A stretch of 64,000 nucleotides of DNA from NCBI GenBank assembly GCA_020849665.1, contig JADLFX010000085.1, positions 1 to 64,000 of the forward strand, given 5' to 3'. This document shows, in pieces, positions 24,314 through 37,588 of the stretch (position 1 is the first letter of the stretch; each line of letters starts with the position of its first letter). The DNA is from Planctomycetota bacterium. GTDB lineage: Bacteria; Planctomycetota; UBA1135; UBA2386. A program made the position numbers and the translations under genes. The notes below the pieces were generated by a model. The model was not told the DNA's origin. It did not search any database and worked only from the letters and a program-made list of their open reading frames with translations.

Positions 24314-24317
<4 letters not shown>
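22767..24317 (+). CDS. sensor histidine kinase
   Basis: Protein of 516 residues. Two TM helices (about 21-44 and 198-218) flank a periplasmic domain of about 150 residues that looks helical. They are followed by a HAMP domain (220-275), a HisKA helix with phospho-acceptor His302 (GVAHEINTPLAS), and a HATPase domain with NLLVNARDA, DQGSGVP, IFDPFFTTKPPGKGTGLGL. The TGA stop overlaps the TTG start of the response regulator gene, so the pair is coupled. It belongs to the NtrB-like group that partners sigma54 activators. The signal is unknown; envelope or lipid stress is a guess from the neighbours. Confidence 0.92.
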
Positions 24318-25666
<1,349 letters not shown>

Positions 25667-25725
25667 GCGGCCGGGCCGCACGCCATGCGGGGCACGAGGC
25701 TGTTCCGCGCCCACGCACCCGCCTC

Positions 25726-25731
25726 TAGACT
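25726..25731 (+). promoter_or_regulatory. -10-like box before the second ICMT-like gene
   Basis: TAGACT ends 13 bases before ATG 25745, with no Shine-Dalgarno in between. Confidence 0.35.
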
Positions 25732-25744
25732 CCCGCCCCGATCC

Positions 25745-26383
25745 ATGGCCGACACCGCTCCCACATCCGGCACCGGTGCCGCGGCCGCGGCGCCGCGCGC
25801 GTCCCGACCGCTCTCCGACCTGCTCTCGCCGCGCCAGCTGCTCACCTACGCGGCGGTGGTGGCGATGCTGCTCCTCGCGCAGCCCCAACCGGTCACCTAC
25901 GGGATCGGCGCGACGCTGGCCGCGCTCGGCATCGGCGTACGGGTGTGGGCCTGCGGCCACCTGCGCAAGAACAAGGAGGTGGTGACGTCGGGGCCGTACC
26001 GCTTCGTCAAGAACCCGCTCTACGTCGGCACCTTCCTGATCACGGTCGGCGGCATCCTCGCCGCCGGCGGGCCAGAGCTGCCGTCCTTCCTGGTGTGGAG
26101 CGCCCTCGGCCCGGTGTTCGTCCTGGTGTTCTTCGGCTACTACATGCCCAAGAAGAAGCGCATCGAGTCGGCGCGCCTCGCGAAGTACTTCGGCGAGGCC
26201 TACGCGGTCTACGACCGCGCCGTCCCCGACTTCGTGCCCTCTCTGCGGCCCTATCCGCAGGCCGCGCGCCTGCCCTGGCGGTGGGACGTGTTCGCCGACA
26301 ACCACGAGATCGGCATGGACCTGCTGATCGCGGCGCTCTTCGCACTCATGCCGTTCGCCCGCGGCTGGTTGCTCGGCGCATGA
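25745..26383 (+). CDS. ICMT/NnrU-like membrane methyltransferase
   Basis: Protein of 212 residues with four hydrophobic segments. The family hallmark is clear: CGHLRKNKEVVTSGPYRFVKNPLYVG, then KKKRIESARLAKYFGEAYAVY. The GPYRxxRNPxY-type core with the later E..L.. helix defines phospholipid/isoprenylcysteine methyltransferases. The first 30 residues are Ala/Pro-rich and the true start may be later. Its TGA overlaps the ATG of the kinase-like gene that follows. It is a paralogue of the 16846-17616 enzyme only at the superfamily level. Substrate unknown, probably a lipid or lipid-linked group. Confidence 0.85.
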   Translation: MADTAPTSGTGAAAAAPRASRPLSDLLSPRQLLTYAAVVAMLLLAQPQPVTYGIGATLAALGIGVRVWACGHLRKNKEVVTSGPYRFVKNPLYVGTFLITVGGILAAGGPELPSFLVWSALGPVFVLVFFGYYMPKKKRIESARLAKYFGEAYAVYDRAVPDFVPSLRPYPQAARLPWRWDVFADNHEIGMDLLIAALFALMPFARGWLLGA

Positions 26384-27069
26384 ACGAACTCGGCCTCTCC
26401 CGCGCGGCGGCGGAAGCCCTGATCGGCACGGCACCCGCCGCGGTCCCGTGGAAGCCGACCCTGTGGCCCATCGTGGTCGGGGACCGCGAGTTCATCGTGA
26501 AGGACGTGCGCCGCTGCCGGTGGATCTACCGCTACACGGTGGGACGCTGGCTCCTGCGCCGCGAGGCCAGGATCTACGCGGCGACGCGCGGCCTCCCGTT
26601 CGTGCCGGTCTGCTACGGCCGCCTCGACCGCGACGCCCTGATCTTCGAGCGCCTGCGGGCCACGCCGCTCAGCTCGTTCCCGGAGGTGCACCTGCGCGCC
26701 GAGTTCTTCGAGCGCCTCGCAGCCGCCCTGGACCAGCTGCACGCGCGCAGCATCGCGCACATGGACCTGCGGCACCGCTCCAACATCATGGTGACGGCGG
26801 AGGGCGAGCCGCGCCTGATCGACTTCGAGAGCTCGTTCGACCTCGGGCGCCGGCCGCTCCTACGCCGGATCTTCTGGCGGCTGCTGCGCGCCGTGGACCG
26901 GGCCGGCCTGATCAAGTGGCGATTGCGGTACTTCCCGGACCACGTGTCGAGCGAGGACCGCGACTGGTTCGCGCGCTTCGAGCGCTGGCGCCGGTTTTGG
27001 CCGGCCGGCCGGATCTGGCCGCCGTCGTTCCTGCGCCGCCGCGGCAAGGTACGGCCGACGGCCACCTAG
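26380..27069 (+). CDS. lipopolysaccharide kinase (WaaP/Kdo-kinase)-like protein
   Basis: Protein of 229 residues with a minimal protein-kinase-like fold. The ATP-site Lys is in REFIVKDVRR. The catalytic loop is HMDLRHRSNIMV, with Asp and Asn in place, and the metal motif is LIDFESS in place of DFG. The IYRYTVGRWLLRREARIY region is typical of the WaaP/RIO-like lipopolysaccharide kinases. It overlaps the methyltransferase gene by four bases (ATGA). The pair could modify a glycolipid by methylation and phosphorylation. No signal peptide, so it acts at the cytoplasmic face. Confidence 0.83.
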   Translation: MNELGLSRAAAEALIGTAPAAVPWKPTLWPIVVGDREFIVKDVRRCRWIYRYTVGRWLLRREARIYAATRGLPFVPVCYGRLDRDALIFERLRATPLSSFPEVHLRAEFFERLAAALDQLHARSIAHMDLRHRSNIMVTAEGEPRLIDFESSFDLGRRPLLRRIFWRLLRAVDRAGLIKWRLRYFPDHVSSEDRDWFARFERWRRFWPAGRIWPPSFLRRRGKVRPTAT

Positions 27070-27079
27070 CCGCACACTC

Positions 27080-28096
27080 TCAACCCTCGCGGTTCACCAG
27101 GAACGCCGCGGTGTGCGCGAAGTAGCGGCGCATCACCCCCGCGGCCGGCTCGGGGATGCCGACCTCGGCCATCGCCGCGACCATGTTCTCGAGCCAGGCC
27201 TCGCTGGCGGCCCGGGTGATCGCGAACGGCGCGTGGCGCATGCGCAGGCGCGGGTGGCCGCGCTGGCGGCTGTACTCGGACGGACCGCCGAAGAACTGCA
27301 CCAGGAAGCGCGCCTGATGCTCGATCGGCGCCGTCAGGTCCTGCGGGAACATGGCGCGCAGGCGCGGATCGCGGTCCACCTGGCCGTAGAACGCGCGCGC
27401 CAGCCGCCAGAAGGTCTCTTCGCCCAGCAGCGCGTAGAGGCTGAGCGCACGGCGGTCGCGCCACGCCGCCAGGGCGACCACTTCCTCGAACTGCCACGCC
27501 TCGTGGTCCGGGCTCAGCGCGTGCAGGGTGGCGAGCTCCCGGAACCCCCACGCCACCGCACAGGTCGCGGTCCCCGCGGCGCGGCCGGCCCGCAGGTCGC
27601 CGGCGGAGTCGCCCACCATCAACGCGCTCCACGGCGGAGCCGACACCTGCTCCAGGGCGGCCCGCACCGGCGCCGGATCCGGCTTGCGGCCCGCGGCTGT
27701 GTCGCCCCCGACCACCACGTCGACGAGGTGGGCGATGCCCAGCCCCGCCAGGATCTGCTGGCTGAACGCCTGCGGCTTGTTGGTGACCACCCCCACCGCG
27801 GCCTTGCCGCGCAGCTGCTGCAGGCCCTCGGCCACGCCCGGGTAGAGGCGGGTGTGGTCGAGGAGGTGCTCGCGGTGATGGTCCCAGTACACCGCGCGCG
27901 CAGCGTCCACGTCGCTGCCCTCGGGCAGCGTGCGGTTCAGGAGCTGCAGCAGCCCGTCGCCCACGGCGCCGCGCACGTGCTCGGCGGAGAGCGCCTCGAG
28001 CCCGTGGTGCGCCCGGACCACGTTTACGCTGGCGGTGATGTCGGCCAGGGAGTCGATCAGCGTGCCGTCGAGGTCGAAGAGGAACGTCTGGTACAT
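27080..28096 (-). CDS. HAD phosphatase fused to a truncated haemoglobin
   Basis: Protein of 338 residues in one uninterrupted frame. Residues 1-215 form a HAD hydrolase of the Gph/phosphoglycolate phosphatase type: FDLDGTLIDS (Asp8, Asp10), VVTNKPQ, GRKPDPAP and VGDSAGD. Residues about 218-336 form a group II truncated globin of the GlbO/YjbI kind: AFYGQV with Tyr237 at B10, MFP (Phe at CD1), GHPRLRMRHAPF with proximal His288, and Trp301 at G8. Fusion of the two is unusual. It could tie phosphoglycolate or other phosphoester removal to O2 or haem state, which is inference. The ATG is 59 bases from a divergent glycosyltransferase gene. Confidence 0.92.
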   Translation of the reverse strand: MYQTFLFDLDGTLIDSLADITASVNVVRAHHGLEALSAEHVRGAVGDGLLQLLNRTLPEGSDVDAARAVYWDHHREHLLDHTRLYPGVAEGLQQLRGKAAVGVVTNKPQAFSQQILAGLGIAHLVDVVVGGDTAAGRKPDPAPVRAALEQVSAPPWSALMVGDSAGDLRAGRAAGTATCAVAWGFRELATLHALSPDHEAWQFEEVVALAAWRDRRALSLYALLGEETFWRLARAFYGQVDRDPRLRAMFPQDLTAPIEHQARFLVQFFGGPSEYSRQRGHPRLRMRHAPFAITRAASEAWLENMVAAMAEVGIPEPAAGVMRRYFAHTAAFLVNREG

Positions 28097-28117
28097 CGCG
28101 GGGCGGGCAGGATAGCG

Positions 28118-28137
28118 GCGCGGCGCGCGCGCCGCGC
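28118..28137. repeat. 20-base perfect palindrome between divergent genes
   Basis: A perfect self-complementary stretch of G and C lies midway between the HAD-globin start and the glycosyltransferase start. It could be an operator or cruciform. At this base composition, chance remains a fair explanation. Confidence 0.35.
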
Positions 28138-28141
28138 TGGC

Positions 28142-28147
28142 TAGAAT
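28142..28147 (+). promoter_or_regulatory. -10 box giving a probably leaderless transcript
   Basis: TAGAAT ends eight bases before GTG 28156, so transcription would begin at or next to the start codon. No ribosome-binding site is present. This is the clearest example of the pattern in the window. Confidence 0.5.
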
Positions 28148-28155
28148 CCGCGCGC

Positions 28156-29103
28156 GTGCAGCGGGTCGTCGCGTTCCACTCCAACCAGCTCTCGTGGCGC
28201 GGCACCGAGGTCTCCCTCTACGACTACGCCCTGCACAACGAGACCCTGCTCGGCAACCGCTCGCTGATCGTCAGCCAGGCGCACGCCGACCTGGCGGCGC
28301 TGGCGAAGTTCACGGCCCGCTTCCCCGTGGTGCTCTACCGCGAGGTGGCCGAGCTGCCGGAGCTCCTGCGCCCGCACGGCGTGGACACCGTCTACTGGCA
28401 GAAGGCCGGCGAGGCCGACGGCCGGCTCGTGCCCGGCGTGCGCAACGTCGTGCACGTGGTCTTCCGCAACCGCGAACCGCACGGCGACGTGTACGCGTAC
28501 ATCTCGCCCTGGCTGAGCGAGGTGTGCACCGGCGGCACGGCGCCCTGGGTGCCGTACATGGTCGCGCTCCCGCCGGGCGGCCACGGCGACCTGCGGGAGC
28601 GCCTGGGCATCCCCCGCGACGCGGTGGTGTTCGGCCGGCATGGCGGCGCCGGGCAGTTCGACATCCGCGAGGCCCGCGAAGCCGTGCTGGACGTGGCGCG
28701 CCGCCGGCCGGAGCGCTGGTTCGTGTTCCTGAACACGCGCGAGTTCGGCCCGCATCCCGCCAACGTGGTGTTCCTGCCCCCCACGTTCGACCTGGTCGAG
28801 AAGGTGCGCTTCCTCGACACCTGCGACTACATGCTGCACGCGCGCGCCGAGGGCGAGACCTTCGGCCTCGCGGTGGCGGAGTTCCTGCTGCGCGGCAAGC
28901 CCGTGCTCACCTGCCGCTACGGCTACGACCAGATGCACCTGCGCGTCCTGGGCGACACCGCGCTGCTCTACGACAGCGCGGCCAGCCTCGTGCGGCTCCT
29001 GGAGACCCTGGCGCGCGGCGCCGACCCCGAGCCGTGCCGCGCGCGGGTGCGCGCGTACGCGCCCGAGCCGGTGATGGAGCGCTTCGCGCGCGTGTTCCTC
29101 TGA
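28156..29103 (+). CDS. glycosyltransferase, GT4-like
   Basis: Protein of 315 residues, GT-B-like. The N-terminal half starts VVAFHSNQLSWRGTEVSLYD, as in glycosyltransferases with a Gly-rich first loop. The C-terminal half holds HARAEGETFGLAVAEFLLRG, the ExFGxxxxE nucleotide-sugar motif of family 4-type enzymes. It is shorter than most GT4 proteins. No membrane segments are seen. GTG 28156 is chosen from the -10 box eight bases upstream and the immediate start of the first beta strand. Donor and acceptor are unknown. Confidence 0.78.
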   Translation: MQRVVAFHSNQLSWRGTEVSLYDYALHNETLLGNRSLIVSQAHADLAALAKFTARFPVVLYREVAELPELLRPHGVDTVYWQKAGEADGRLVPGVRNVVHVVFRNREPHGDVYAYISPWLSEVCTGGTAPWVPYMVALPPGGHGDLRERLGIPRDAVVFGRHGGAGQFDIREAREAVLDVARRRPERWFVFLNTREFGPHPANVVFLPPTFDLVEKVRFLDTCDYMLHARAEGETFGLAVAEFLLRGKPVLTCRYGYDQMHLRVLGDTALLYDSAASLVRLLETLARGADPEPCRARVRAYAPEPVMERFARVFL

Positions 29104-29173
29104 GCAGCGGGGCGCTGCGGCGCTCTCCGCCGGCTGGACCCGCGACGCGGCACCGGGTAAGGGCACGGCACCC

Positions 29174-31495
<2,322 letters not shown>

Positions 31496-31671
31496 GCGAC
31501 ACCGGCGGCGAAGCCCTCCGGCCGGGGGGCTTGCCGGCCGTCCGGGTGGAACGCCAGACTCCCATGGCCTCGCGCCAGCCGGCCCGCGCCGCGACCCGGG
31601 AGGGGTCGGGCGACGGCCGGGGTTTGCGGGGCATGTCCTCTCTCTCGTCTCGTTCCGGAGTGGTGAATCCC

Positions 31672-33003
<1,332 letters not shown>

Positions 33004-33020
33004 GCCGGTCCGCCCCCCTC

Positions 33021-33059
33021 GAGCCGCCCGCCCGTGGACCAGGACTCCGCGGGCGGCTC
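33021..33059. terminator. hairpin between subtilase and permease genes
   Basis: An 11-base perfect stem (33021-33031 with 33049-33059) and a 17-base loop lie between the convergent genes and reach into the permease stop codon. No T-tract. Probably serves both directions. Confidence 0.6.
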
Positions 33060-34443
33060 AGCGCGGGCGCCGCAGGAATGCCGCGTACACCACCACCCCG
33101 GCGCCGAGGATCCCCAGGCCGACGAGGGCGTTGGTCCGTTCGTTGGGATCGAGCAGCGTGTAGCCGTCCACGAAGAGCGTGACGCCGATGAAGAGCAGCG
33201 GCGTGAACGGGTAGCCGAAGCAGCGATACGGCCGCTCCCGCTCCGGCGCGCGGACGCGCAGCACGTACACACCGGCGACCGTCAGCGCGTAGAAGAGCAG
33301 CGAGGCGAACACGACGTAGACGGTCAGGTCCTTGAAGCCCGGGAAGAGCACGATCAGGAGCATCGCCCACAGCGCCTGGCTCCAGATCGCCACCGTGGGG
33401 GTGCGCCAGCGCGGGTGCACCGTGTTGAGCCGGCGCGGCAGGAGTCCGTCGTTGGCCATCGCGTAGAAGCCGCGCGGCGACGACAGGAGGTTGGGGTTGG
33501 CCGCACCGAACACCGAGAGCGCGATCAGGAATGCCAGGAGCCCGGCCACGTCCACGCCGAACACGCGCGACACGACGGTGTAGGGCACGTCGAACTCGCT
33601 GCCGAGTCCGCGCATCTCGCCGATCGGCACCACCAGGAGGTACACCGCGTTGACGGCCAGGTACACGCCGATGAGCAGGAGGAGGCCCCAGATCAGCCCG
33701 CGCGGCAGGTCGCGGTGCGGGTTCTTCAGCTCGGCGGCGTTGAAGGGCAGCTGGTACCAGCCCTCGTACGCCCAGAAGATCGCCACCGCGGCCGCGACCA
33801 GTCCGGCGAGGAAGTCGGGGTTGGCGGCGGCCGCGGCGGCCGGAGCGGCCGCGGCACCGTCCGGGAGCGCGAAGAGCACCCCGCCGCCGACGATCGTGGC
33901 CAGCGCGCCCACCTTGGCGAAGGTCGAGAGGTTCTGGATCAGCGCGCCCCAGTCGACGCCGAAGTGGTTGACCACGCCGAGCAGCAGGATCATGCCGCAG
34001 GCACAGAGCTTGGCCGGGCCCAGCTCGAACGCCAGACCCTGGACCAGCGGGACGGAGAAGTACACCTCGTCCAGCGCGAACCCCGCCTTGCGGCTGAGCG
34101 CCAGCGCGAACGCCGCGGCCAGCGCCGCCATGGTCCCGCTGTTGATCACCAGCAGGAAGGTCCAGCCGTAGAGGAACGCCGGGAAGCGGCCGAACGCCTC
34201 GCGCAGGAACGCGTACTGACCGCCGGCCTCGGGGAACATCGCGCCGAGCTCGGCATAGGCGAAGGCGCCGAAGAGGCAGACGATGCCGAGCACGATCCAG
34301 GCCGCGAAGATCCATGCCTCGCTCGGCAGGTTGCGCGACACGTCCAGGGCCTTGAAGAAGATCCCCGACCCGATCACGGCCCCCACCGTGATGTTGATCG
34401 CGGACGTGAGGCCGAGCGTGCGGCGGAGCTCCGGTTGCGACAT
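33058..34443 (-). CDS. APC-superfamily amino acid permease
   Basis: Protein of 461 residues with about 12 TM helices. The TM1 signature of the APC fold is TVGAVIGSGIFFKAL, followed by PSEAWIFAAWIVLG and AYAELGAMFPEAGGQYAFL. It resembles LAT/SteT-type exchangers and basic or neutral amino acid permeases. The ATG directly precedes a hydrophilic 10-residue N-terminus and TM1. An Ala-rich external loop near 195-215 is specific to this protein. Substrate cannot be read from sequence. No gene overlaps; the upstream neighbour on the same strand starts 134 bases away. Confidence 0.9.
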   Translation of the reverse strand: MSQPELRRTLGLTSAINITVGAVIGSGIFFKALDVSRNLPSEAWIFAAWIVLGIVCLFGAFAYAELGAMFPEAGGQYAFLREAFGRFPAFLYGWTFLLVINSGTMAALAAAFALALSRKAGFALDEVYFSVPLVQGLAFELGPAKLCACGMILLLGVVNHFGVDWGALIQNLSTFAKVGALATIVGGGVLFALPDGAAAAPAAAAAANPDFLAGLVAAAVAIFWAYEGWYQLPFNAAELKNPHRDLPRGLIWGLLLLIGVYLAVNAVYLLVVPIGEMRGLGSEFDVPYTVVSRVFGVDVAGLLAFLIALSVFGAANPNLLSSPRGFYAMANDGLLPRRLNTVHPRWRTPTVAIWSQALWAMLLIVLFPGFKDLTVYVVFASLLFYALTVAGVYVLRVRAPERERPYRCFGYPFTPLLFIGVTLFVDGYTLLDPNERTNALVGLGILGAGVVVYAAFLRRPR

Positions 34444-34576
34444 GGCCGGCGGAGGATGCGGCCGCCGCCAGAGACGCTCAAGCGGAACATCCGTGCGGGC
34501 GGGGTTTTGGCGCCCCGCCGCGCCGGCGCCGCCCGTCGCCCGCGGCCCGGCCACGGGGCGGCGGGCGGCGCGGGAC

Positions 34577-35800
34577 TCAGCTGGCCGAGATCGGGATCGT
34601 GATGCAGTTGGTCACGCCGGTCCCGAGCAGGCCGCCGGCGGGGCAGAGCACGAGCCACTGCGCGGCGAGGTTGAAGCCGCACAGCGCCGGGTTGGGCGGG
34701 ATCGGCAGGCCGACGGTGGCGCCACCGCCGCAGGGCGGCGTGCCGGCGAGCGGGAAGCCGCCGAGCACGATCGGCCCGGGGGCGCCGAGCGGCACGAGGA
34801 GCGGCCCGCAGAACGGCGGGATCGGCAGGCCCGGGGGCGAGCAGGCTCCCAGGTTGAGCACCAGGTAGGCCGTGCCACCGCTGGGCGCGCCGCTCAGGGT
34901 GATCGCGAAGGCCGGGTTGGCCAGGGTGGCGTCGCCGATCGTGCCCGCGGTCATGGTCGGGCACGCAGGGCAGGGATTCGCCGTGCACGAGGCGCCCGAG
35001 CTGGTCGCGTGGGCGGCCTCGAGGCAGAGGCCGATCAGCGGCGTGCCCGACGTGTTGGGGCAGCACGACACCATCTGGGTGTTGCAGCCGGCCGCGGTCA
35101 CGTTCACGAAGAGGCCCACGGTCTGCTTGCCGTCGGTGGCATAGAGCACGAACTTGCAGTCGTCGAAGGCCAGCCCGGTGATGGGGCCCATCGGGTTGTT
35201 GCCGCAGAGCGGCACGGGGAACGAACAGATGGGCGTGCAGGGATTCTGCAGGGGCGCGACGAACACGATGTTGTTCGCCGGCACGCCGGCCGCCCACACC
35301 GAGGCGCTGTAGAAGATCAGGTCCTTCACGTCGCTGAGGGCGAGGCCGCCGATCTGCGAGCCCGCCGGCACCGGGGCCGGGCAGCTGCCGATCGGACTCA
35401 CGGGACAGCTCAGCGCGTGCCAGCTGATCACGTTGCCCTGGTGCGACATGTAGATGCGCCGCTGCTTCTCCAGCACGGCGAGGCCGGTGACCGGGCCGGG
35501 GCCGGGCGCGGGGAAGGGCGGGCAGAAGATCGCGCAGGTGCCGGGCTTCACGACCTGGATGAGCGGGCCGTTGCTGACCCACACGTTGCCGCGCAGGGCC
35601 TCGTAGGCCGTGCCACCGTGGAAGTTCAGCGCCGGCGCCGGCAGACCCAGGGGGCAGACCTGGGTGTTGCAGGTGCCCAGGCTCTGGCGCACCAGGAGCG
35701 AGGGCGCCGAGGTGTTGCCGATGAGGACCTGGGGAGTCTGGGAGACGAGCGGGAGCGCCAGGGCGAATGCGGCCCAGGGCGCGAGCAGGCGTGCGTGCAT
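34577..35800 (-). CDS. Cys-rich secreted protein with shared C-terminal module
   Basis: Protein of 407 residues with a signal peptide (about 1-21, ending LPLVSQ). The body holds repeats of about 60 residues resembling propeller blades (GPVTGLAVLEKQRRIYMSH, IGGLALSDVKDLIFYS, GPITGLAFDDCKFVLYAT), with many Cys pairs (CNTQVC, CSFPVPLC, CCPNTSG, CPACP). The last 100 residues, from DATLANPAFAITLSG, match the module found in other secreted proteins here. GGAGG lies upstream of the ATG. The high Cys content suggests a disulphide-bonded extracellular protein. No known function. Confidence 0.82.
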   Translation of the reverse strand: MHARLLAPWAAFALALPLVSQTPQVLIGNTSAPSLLVRQSLGTCNTQVCPLGLPAPALNFHGGTAYEALRGNVWVSNGPLIQVVKPGTCAIFCPPFPAPGPGPVTGLAVLEKQRRIYMSHQGNVISWHALSCPVSPIGSCPAPVPAGSQIGGLALSDVKDLIFYSASVWAAGVPANNIVFVAPLQNPCTPICSFPVPLCGNNPMGPITGLAFDDCKFVLYATDGKQTVGLFVNVTAAGCNTQMVSCCPNTSGTPLIGLCLEAAHATSSGASCTANPCPACPTMTAGTIGDATLANPAFAITLSGAPSGGTAYLVLNLGACSPPGLPIPPFCGPLLVPLGAPGPIVLGGFPLAGTPPCGGGATVGLPIPPNPALCGFNLAAQWLVLCPAGGLLGTGVTNCITIPISAS

Positions 35801-36046
35801 GGATACCTCCGGGGGCGGGACGAACGTTCCGCCAACCCTTGGGGAATGCATTGCCCGCAGAGGGCGCACGCGCCGGATCGGGATTCGCATTCTTCCCGGG
35901 CGGAGCACCGGCCCGGCGCGCGGATGGGCCGGCCCCGGATCTCCGGCGCCGCGCGAGGCGGAGGGTGGAGGCCGGACCCGGAGGCGGCGACACTGCGGCA
36001 CCGTCCGCACCATCCACGGCGCGGCGCAAGCCGCCCCCTCCCGCGC

Positions 36047-37588
36047 ATGCCCGACATCCTGCTCGCCACGCTGAACGCCCGCTGGCACCACTGCGCGTTC
36101 GGGCTGCGCTACCTGTTCGCCAACCTGGGCGAAGTGGCGGCGCGGGCCGGGCTCATGGAGTTCGTGGTGCGCGAGCCGGTGGCGCGGATCGCGGCGCGGA
36201 TCCTGGCGGCGCGTCCCCGGATCGTGGGTCTAGGGGTCTACATCTGGAACGTGCGCCAGACCACGGAGCTGGTCGCCCTCCTGAAGCGCGCCGACCCGGC
36301 TCCGACCGTGGTCGTGGGCGGCCCCGAGGTGAGCCACGAGGTCGAGGAGCAGGCGATCTGCAGACTCGCCGATCACGTCGTCACCGGCGAGGCCGACCTC
36401 GCGTTCCGCGACCTCTGCGGGCGGCTGCTGGCCGGCGCTCCGGGCGTGCCCCACGTGGTGCACGCGCCGCCCCCCGACCTCGGCGCGCTGGCGCTCCCCT
36501 ACCACCTCTACGACGCCGACGACGTGGCGCGGCGCATGGTCTATGTCGAGGCCTCGCGCGGCTGCCCGTTCACCTGCGCCTTCTGCCTCTCGGCCCTGGA
36601 CGTGCCGGTCCGGCGCGTGGACCTGGCCCGCCTGCTGCCGGAGCTGGAGCGGCTGCTCGCGCGGGGGGTGCGGCACTTCAAGTTCGTGGACCGCACGTTC
36701 AACCTCGACCTCGCCACGAGCACGGCGATCCTCGACTTCTTCCTCGCACGGATCACCCAAGGCCTCATCCTGCACTTCGAGATGATCCCCGACCGCCTGC
36801 CCGAGGCGCTGCGCCGCAGGATCGCCGCGTTCCCGCCCGGCACGCTGCACCTGGAGGTGGGCGTGCAGAGCCTGGATCCGGCGGTGAACCGGCGGATCGC
36901 CCGCCGTCAGGACGAGGAACGGCTCGCCGAGAACCTGCGCTGGCTGCACGGCCAGGACAGCGTGCACGTCCACGCCGACCTGATCCCCGGCCTGCCGGGC
37001 GAGACGTGGGAGGGCTTCGCGCGCGGCTTCGACCGGCTGTGCGCGCTCCGCCCGCACGAGATCCAGGTGGGGATCCTGAAGCGGCTGCGCGGCACGCCGC
37101 TCACCCGGCACGACGCGGCGTGCGGCATGGTGTGGGATCCGGAACCCCCCTACGAGGTGCGCGCCACGGCCGCACTCGACTCCGTGGCGCTCGCGCGCCT
37201 GCGCCGCTTCGCGCGCGTGCACGACCTCGTGGCCAACCGCGGCAACTTCGTGCACACCACCGAGCGGCTCCGCGGCGAACCCTCGCCGTTCGCGGCATTC
37301 CTGGCGCTGGCCGAGTACGTGCACCGCGCGGCGGGCCGGAGCCACGGCCTCGCCCTGCACGAGCTGTACCGCCTCGTGCATGGCTGGCTGGTGGAGGAGC
37401 GCGGCGCGGATCCCGTGGCGGCGGCGCGGCTCCTGGCCCTGGACTACCGGCGCACCGGCCGCTGCGATCCGCCGCGCTGGCTCTCGGCCCTCGCGCCGGC
37501 GGAGCGCTGCGAGCGCGGCCGCCTCCTGGCCGCCGCGCACGCGCGGCGCCAGGCACGGCACCGGGGCGTGGCCGCGACCCCACCATGA
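36047..37588 (+). CDS. B12-binding radical SAM protein with DUF4080-like tail
   Basis: Protein of 513 residues. The N-terminal cobalamin-binding-like domain (1-140) has PRIVGLGVYIWNVRQ and TVVVGGPEVSHE. The radical SAM core has the cluster motif CPFTCAFC (Cys173, 177, 180) after VYVEASRG, and later IPDRLPEAL and LHLEVGVQSLDPAVNRRI. The C-terminal 140 residues resemble DUF4080. Such proteins are often methylases or modify lipids or small metabolites, but this group has no settled substrate. Its stop overlaps the ATG of the next gene (ATGA), so the two proteins probably act together. Divergent from the Cys-rich secreted gene. Confidence 0.9.
   Translation: MPDILLATLNARWHHCAFGLRYLFANLGEVAARAGLMEFVVREPVARIAARILAARPRIVGLGVYIWNVRQTTELVALLKRADPAPTVVVGGPEVSHEVEEQAICRLADHVVTGEADLAFRDLCGRLLAGAPGVPHVVHAPPPDLGALALPYHLYDADDVARRMVYVEASRGCPFTCAFCLSALDVPVRRVDLARLLPELERLLARGVRHFKFVDRTFNLDLATSTAILDFFLARITQGLILHFEMIPDRLPEALRRRIAAFPPGTLHLEVGVQSLDPAVNRRIARRQDEERLAENLRWLHGQDSVHVHADLIPGLPGETWEGFARGFDRLCALRPHEIQVGILKRLRGTPLTRHDAACGMVWDPEPPYEVRATAALDSVALARLRRFARVHDLVANRGNFVHTTERLRGEPSPFAAFLALAEYVHRAAGRSHGLALHELYRLVHGWLVEERGADPVAAARLLALDYRRTGRCDPPRWLSALAPAERCERGRLLAAAHARRQARHRGVAATPP

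Noticed and set aside
35815-35840. GAACGTTC palindrome between the Cys-rich secreted gene and the radical SAM gene as an operator
   Set aside because: Only eight bases are perfectly palindromic and the flanks do not pair well; too weak to list.
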